A stretch of DNA of 7,166 bases from an uncultured Ruminococcus sp. (GTDB lineage Bacteria; Bacillota_A; Clostridia; Oscillospirales; Ruminococcaceae): the NCBI GenBank assembly GCA_946629405.1, contig CAMOXW010000218.1, forward strand, positions 1 through 7,166, given 5' to 3'. The notes under the pieces are model-generated. The model saw nothing but the letters and a program-made list of their open reading frames with translations, was not told the origin of the DNA and did not search any database. Made by a program: the position numbers and the translations under genes. This document shows positions 6,981 through 7,166 of the stretch, piece after piece (position 1 is the first letter of the stretch; every line of letters starts with the position of its first letter).

Positions 6981-7022
6981 AACTTTCTATGCACTAATAA
7001 CTGCTTACTTAATGAGAAAGTT
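6981..7022. repeat. Inverted repeat reaching into the right-edge promoter
   Basis: AACTTTCT (6981-6988) is matched by AGAAAGTT (7015-7022), 26 bp apart, with the right arm overlapping the first bases of the -35 box. ACTTT-A-AAAGT (7031-7041) forms another small palindrome in the promoter spacer. Either could be a repressor site; no family is recognised. Confidence 0.3.
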
Positions 7023-7049
7023 GACTTATGACTTTAAAAGTGATATAAT
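7021..7049 (+). promoter_or_regulatory. Consensus sigma-A promoter facing the right edge
   Basis: -35 TTGACT (7021-7026), exactly 17 bp, then a perfect -10 TATAAT (7044-7049). It is one mismatch from the full consensus. Transcription should begin around 7054-7058, a few bases before two long stem-loops. It lies well past the operon terminator, so it starts a separate transcript. Confidence 0.8.
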
Positions 7050-7055
7050 TAATGT

Positions 7056-7166
7056 CTGCTCAACAACTAAAAATTGGCTTTATACAGTTTTTAAAAGCCA
7101 ATTTTTAGTTGTCAAAGTGCAAGAAAAAATAAATTTTCCGATATTTTTTCTTGCACTTTGTTTTGC
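7056..7166 (+). ncRNA. Candidate structured RNA: two adjacent long perfect stem-loops
   Basis: Stem 1 pairs CAACTAAAAATTGGCTTT (7064-7081) with 7094-7111: 18 perfect base pairs and a 12-nt loop. Stem 2 pairs CAAAGTGCAAGAAAAAATA (7113-7131) with 7142-7160: 19 perfect base pairs and a 10-nt loop. A single base separates them. Stem 1 has no T-run after it and stem 2 only TTTT, so neither is a clean terminator, though stem 2 might act as one. No ORF with a ribosome site is seen. It could be a small RNA, the leader of a gene beyond the edge, or the end of a mobile element. Start is inferred from the promoter; the true end is unknown. Confidence 0.45.

Noticed and set aside
7064..7111. Intrinsic terminator reading of the first right-edge stem-loop
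   Set aside because: The stem is long and AT-rich with no T-run after it, and it lies just after a promoter rather than after a gene.

Overview
The window looks like the chromosome of a low-to-moderate-GC Gram-positive anaerobe of the Clostridia, probably a gut or rumen Ruminococcus-type organism. The basis is strong AGGAGG-like ribosome sites, TTG start codons, GC-rich genes separated by AT-rich gaps, near-consensus TTGACA/TATAAT promoters, and short intergenic hairpin repeats. The genus is an inference; there is no rRNA or other marker here.

Left half, minus strand (1-3619): a carbohydrate-uptake ABC operon. A near-consensus promoter (3591-3619) drives a leader of about 180 nt with overlapping potential helices. 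Next comes a 982-residue secreted protein that joins two carbohydrate-binding-like modules to a C-terminal UgpB/MalE-type solute-binding domain. After an 18-bp gap comes the N-terminal part of a MalF/UgpA-type permease, cut by the left edge. Both genes appear to start with TTG. Together they would capture a sugar or oligosaccharide outside the cell and pass it to a membrane channel; the second permease and any further genes lie beyond the edge.

Middle (3620-4076): an AT-rich divergent regulatory region. A second near-consensus promoter (3762-3790) points right. Its 5' leader carries a palindromic, MITE-like repeat of about 215 bp, with 7-bp tandem repeats at both ends and three perfect small hairpins inside.

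Right half, plus strand (4077-6903): a compact three-gene operon. It encodes a NatA/CcmA-type ABC ATPase, an overlapping NatB/ABC-2 membrane permease, and, 3 bp later, a DeoD-type purine nucleoside phosphorylase. It ends at a perfect intrinsic terminator that starts on the deoD stop codon. The first two genes form an exporter; the third is purine salvage, and the functional link is not obvious.

Right edge (6904-7166): no protein gene was seen. It holds a short hairpin repeat resembling the one upstream of the operon. After it comes a strong consensus promoter (7021-7049) aimed directly at two adjacent long perfect stem-loops (18 and 19 bp). This is the most unexplained part of the window and could be an unannotated small RNA or the structured leader of a gene past the edge.
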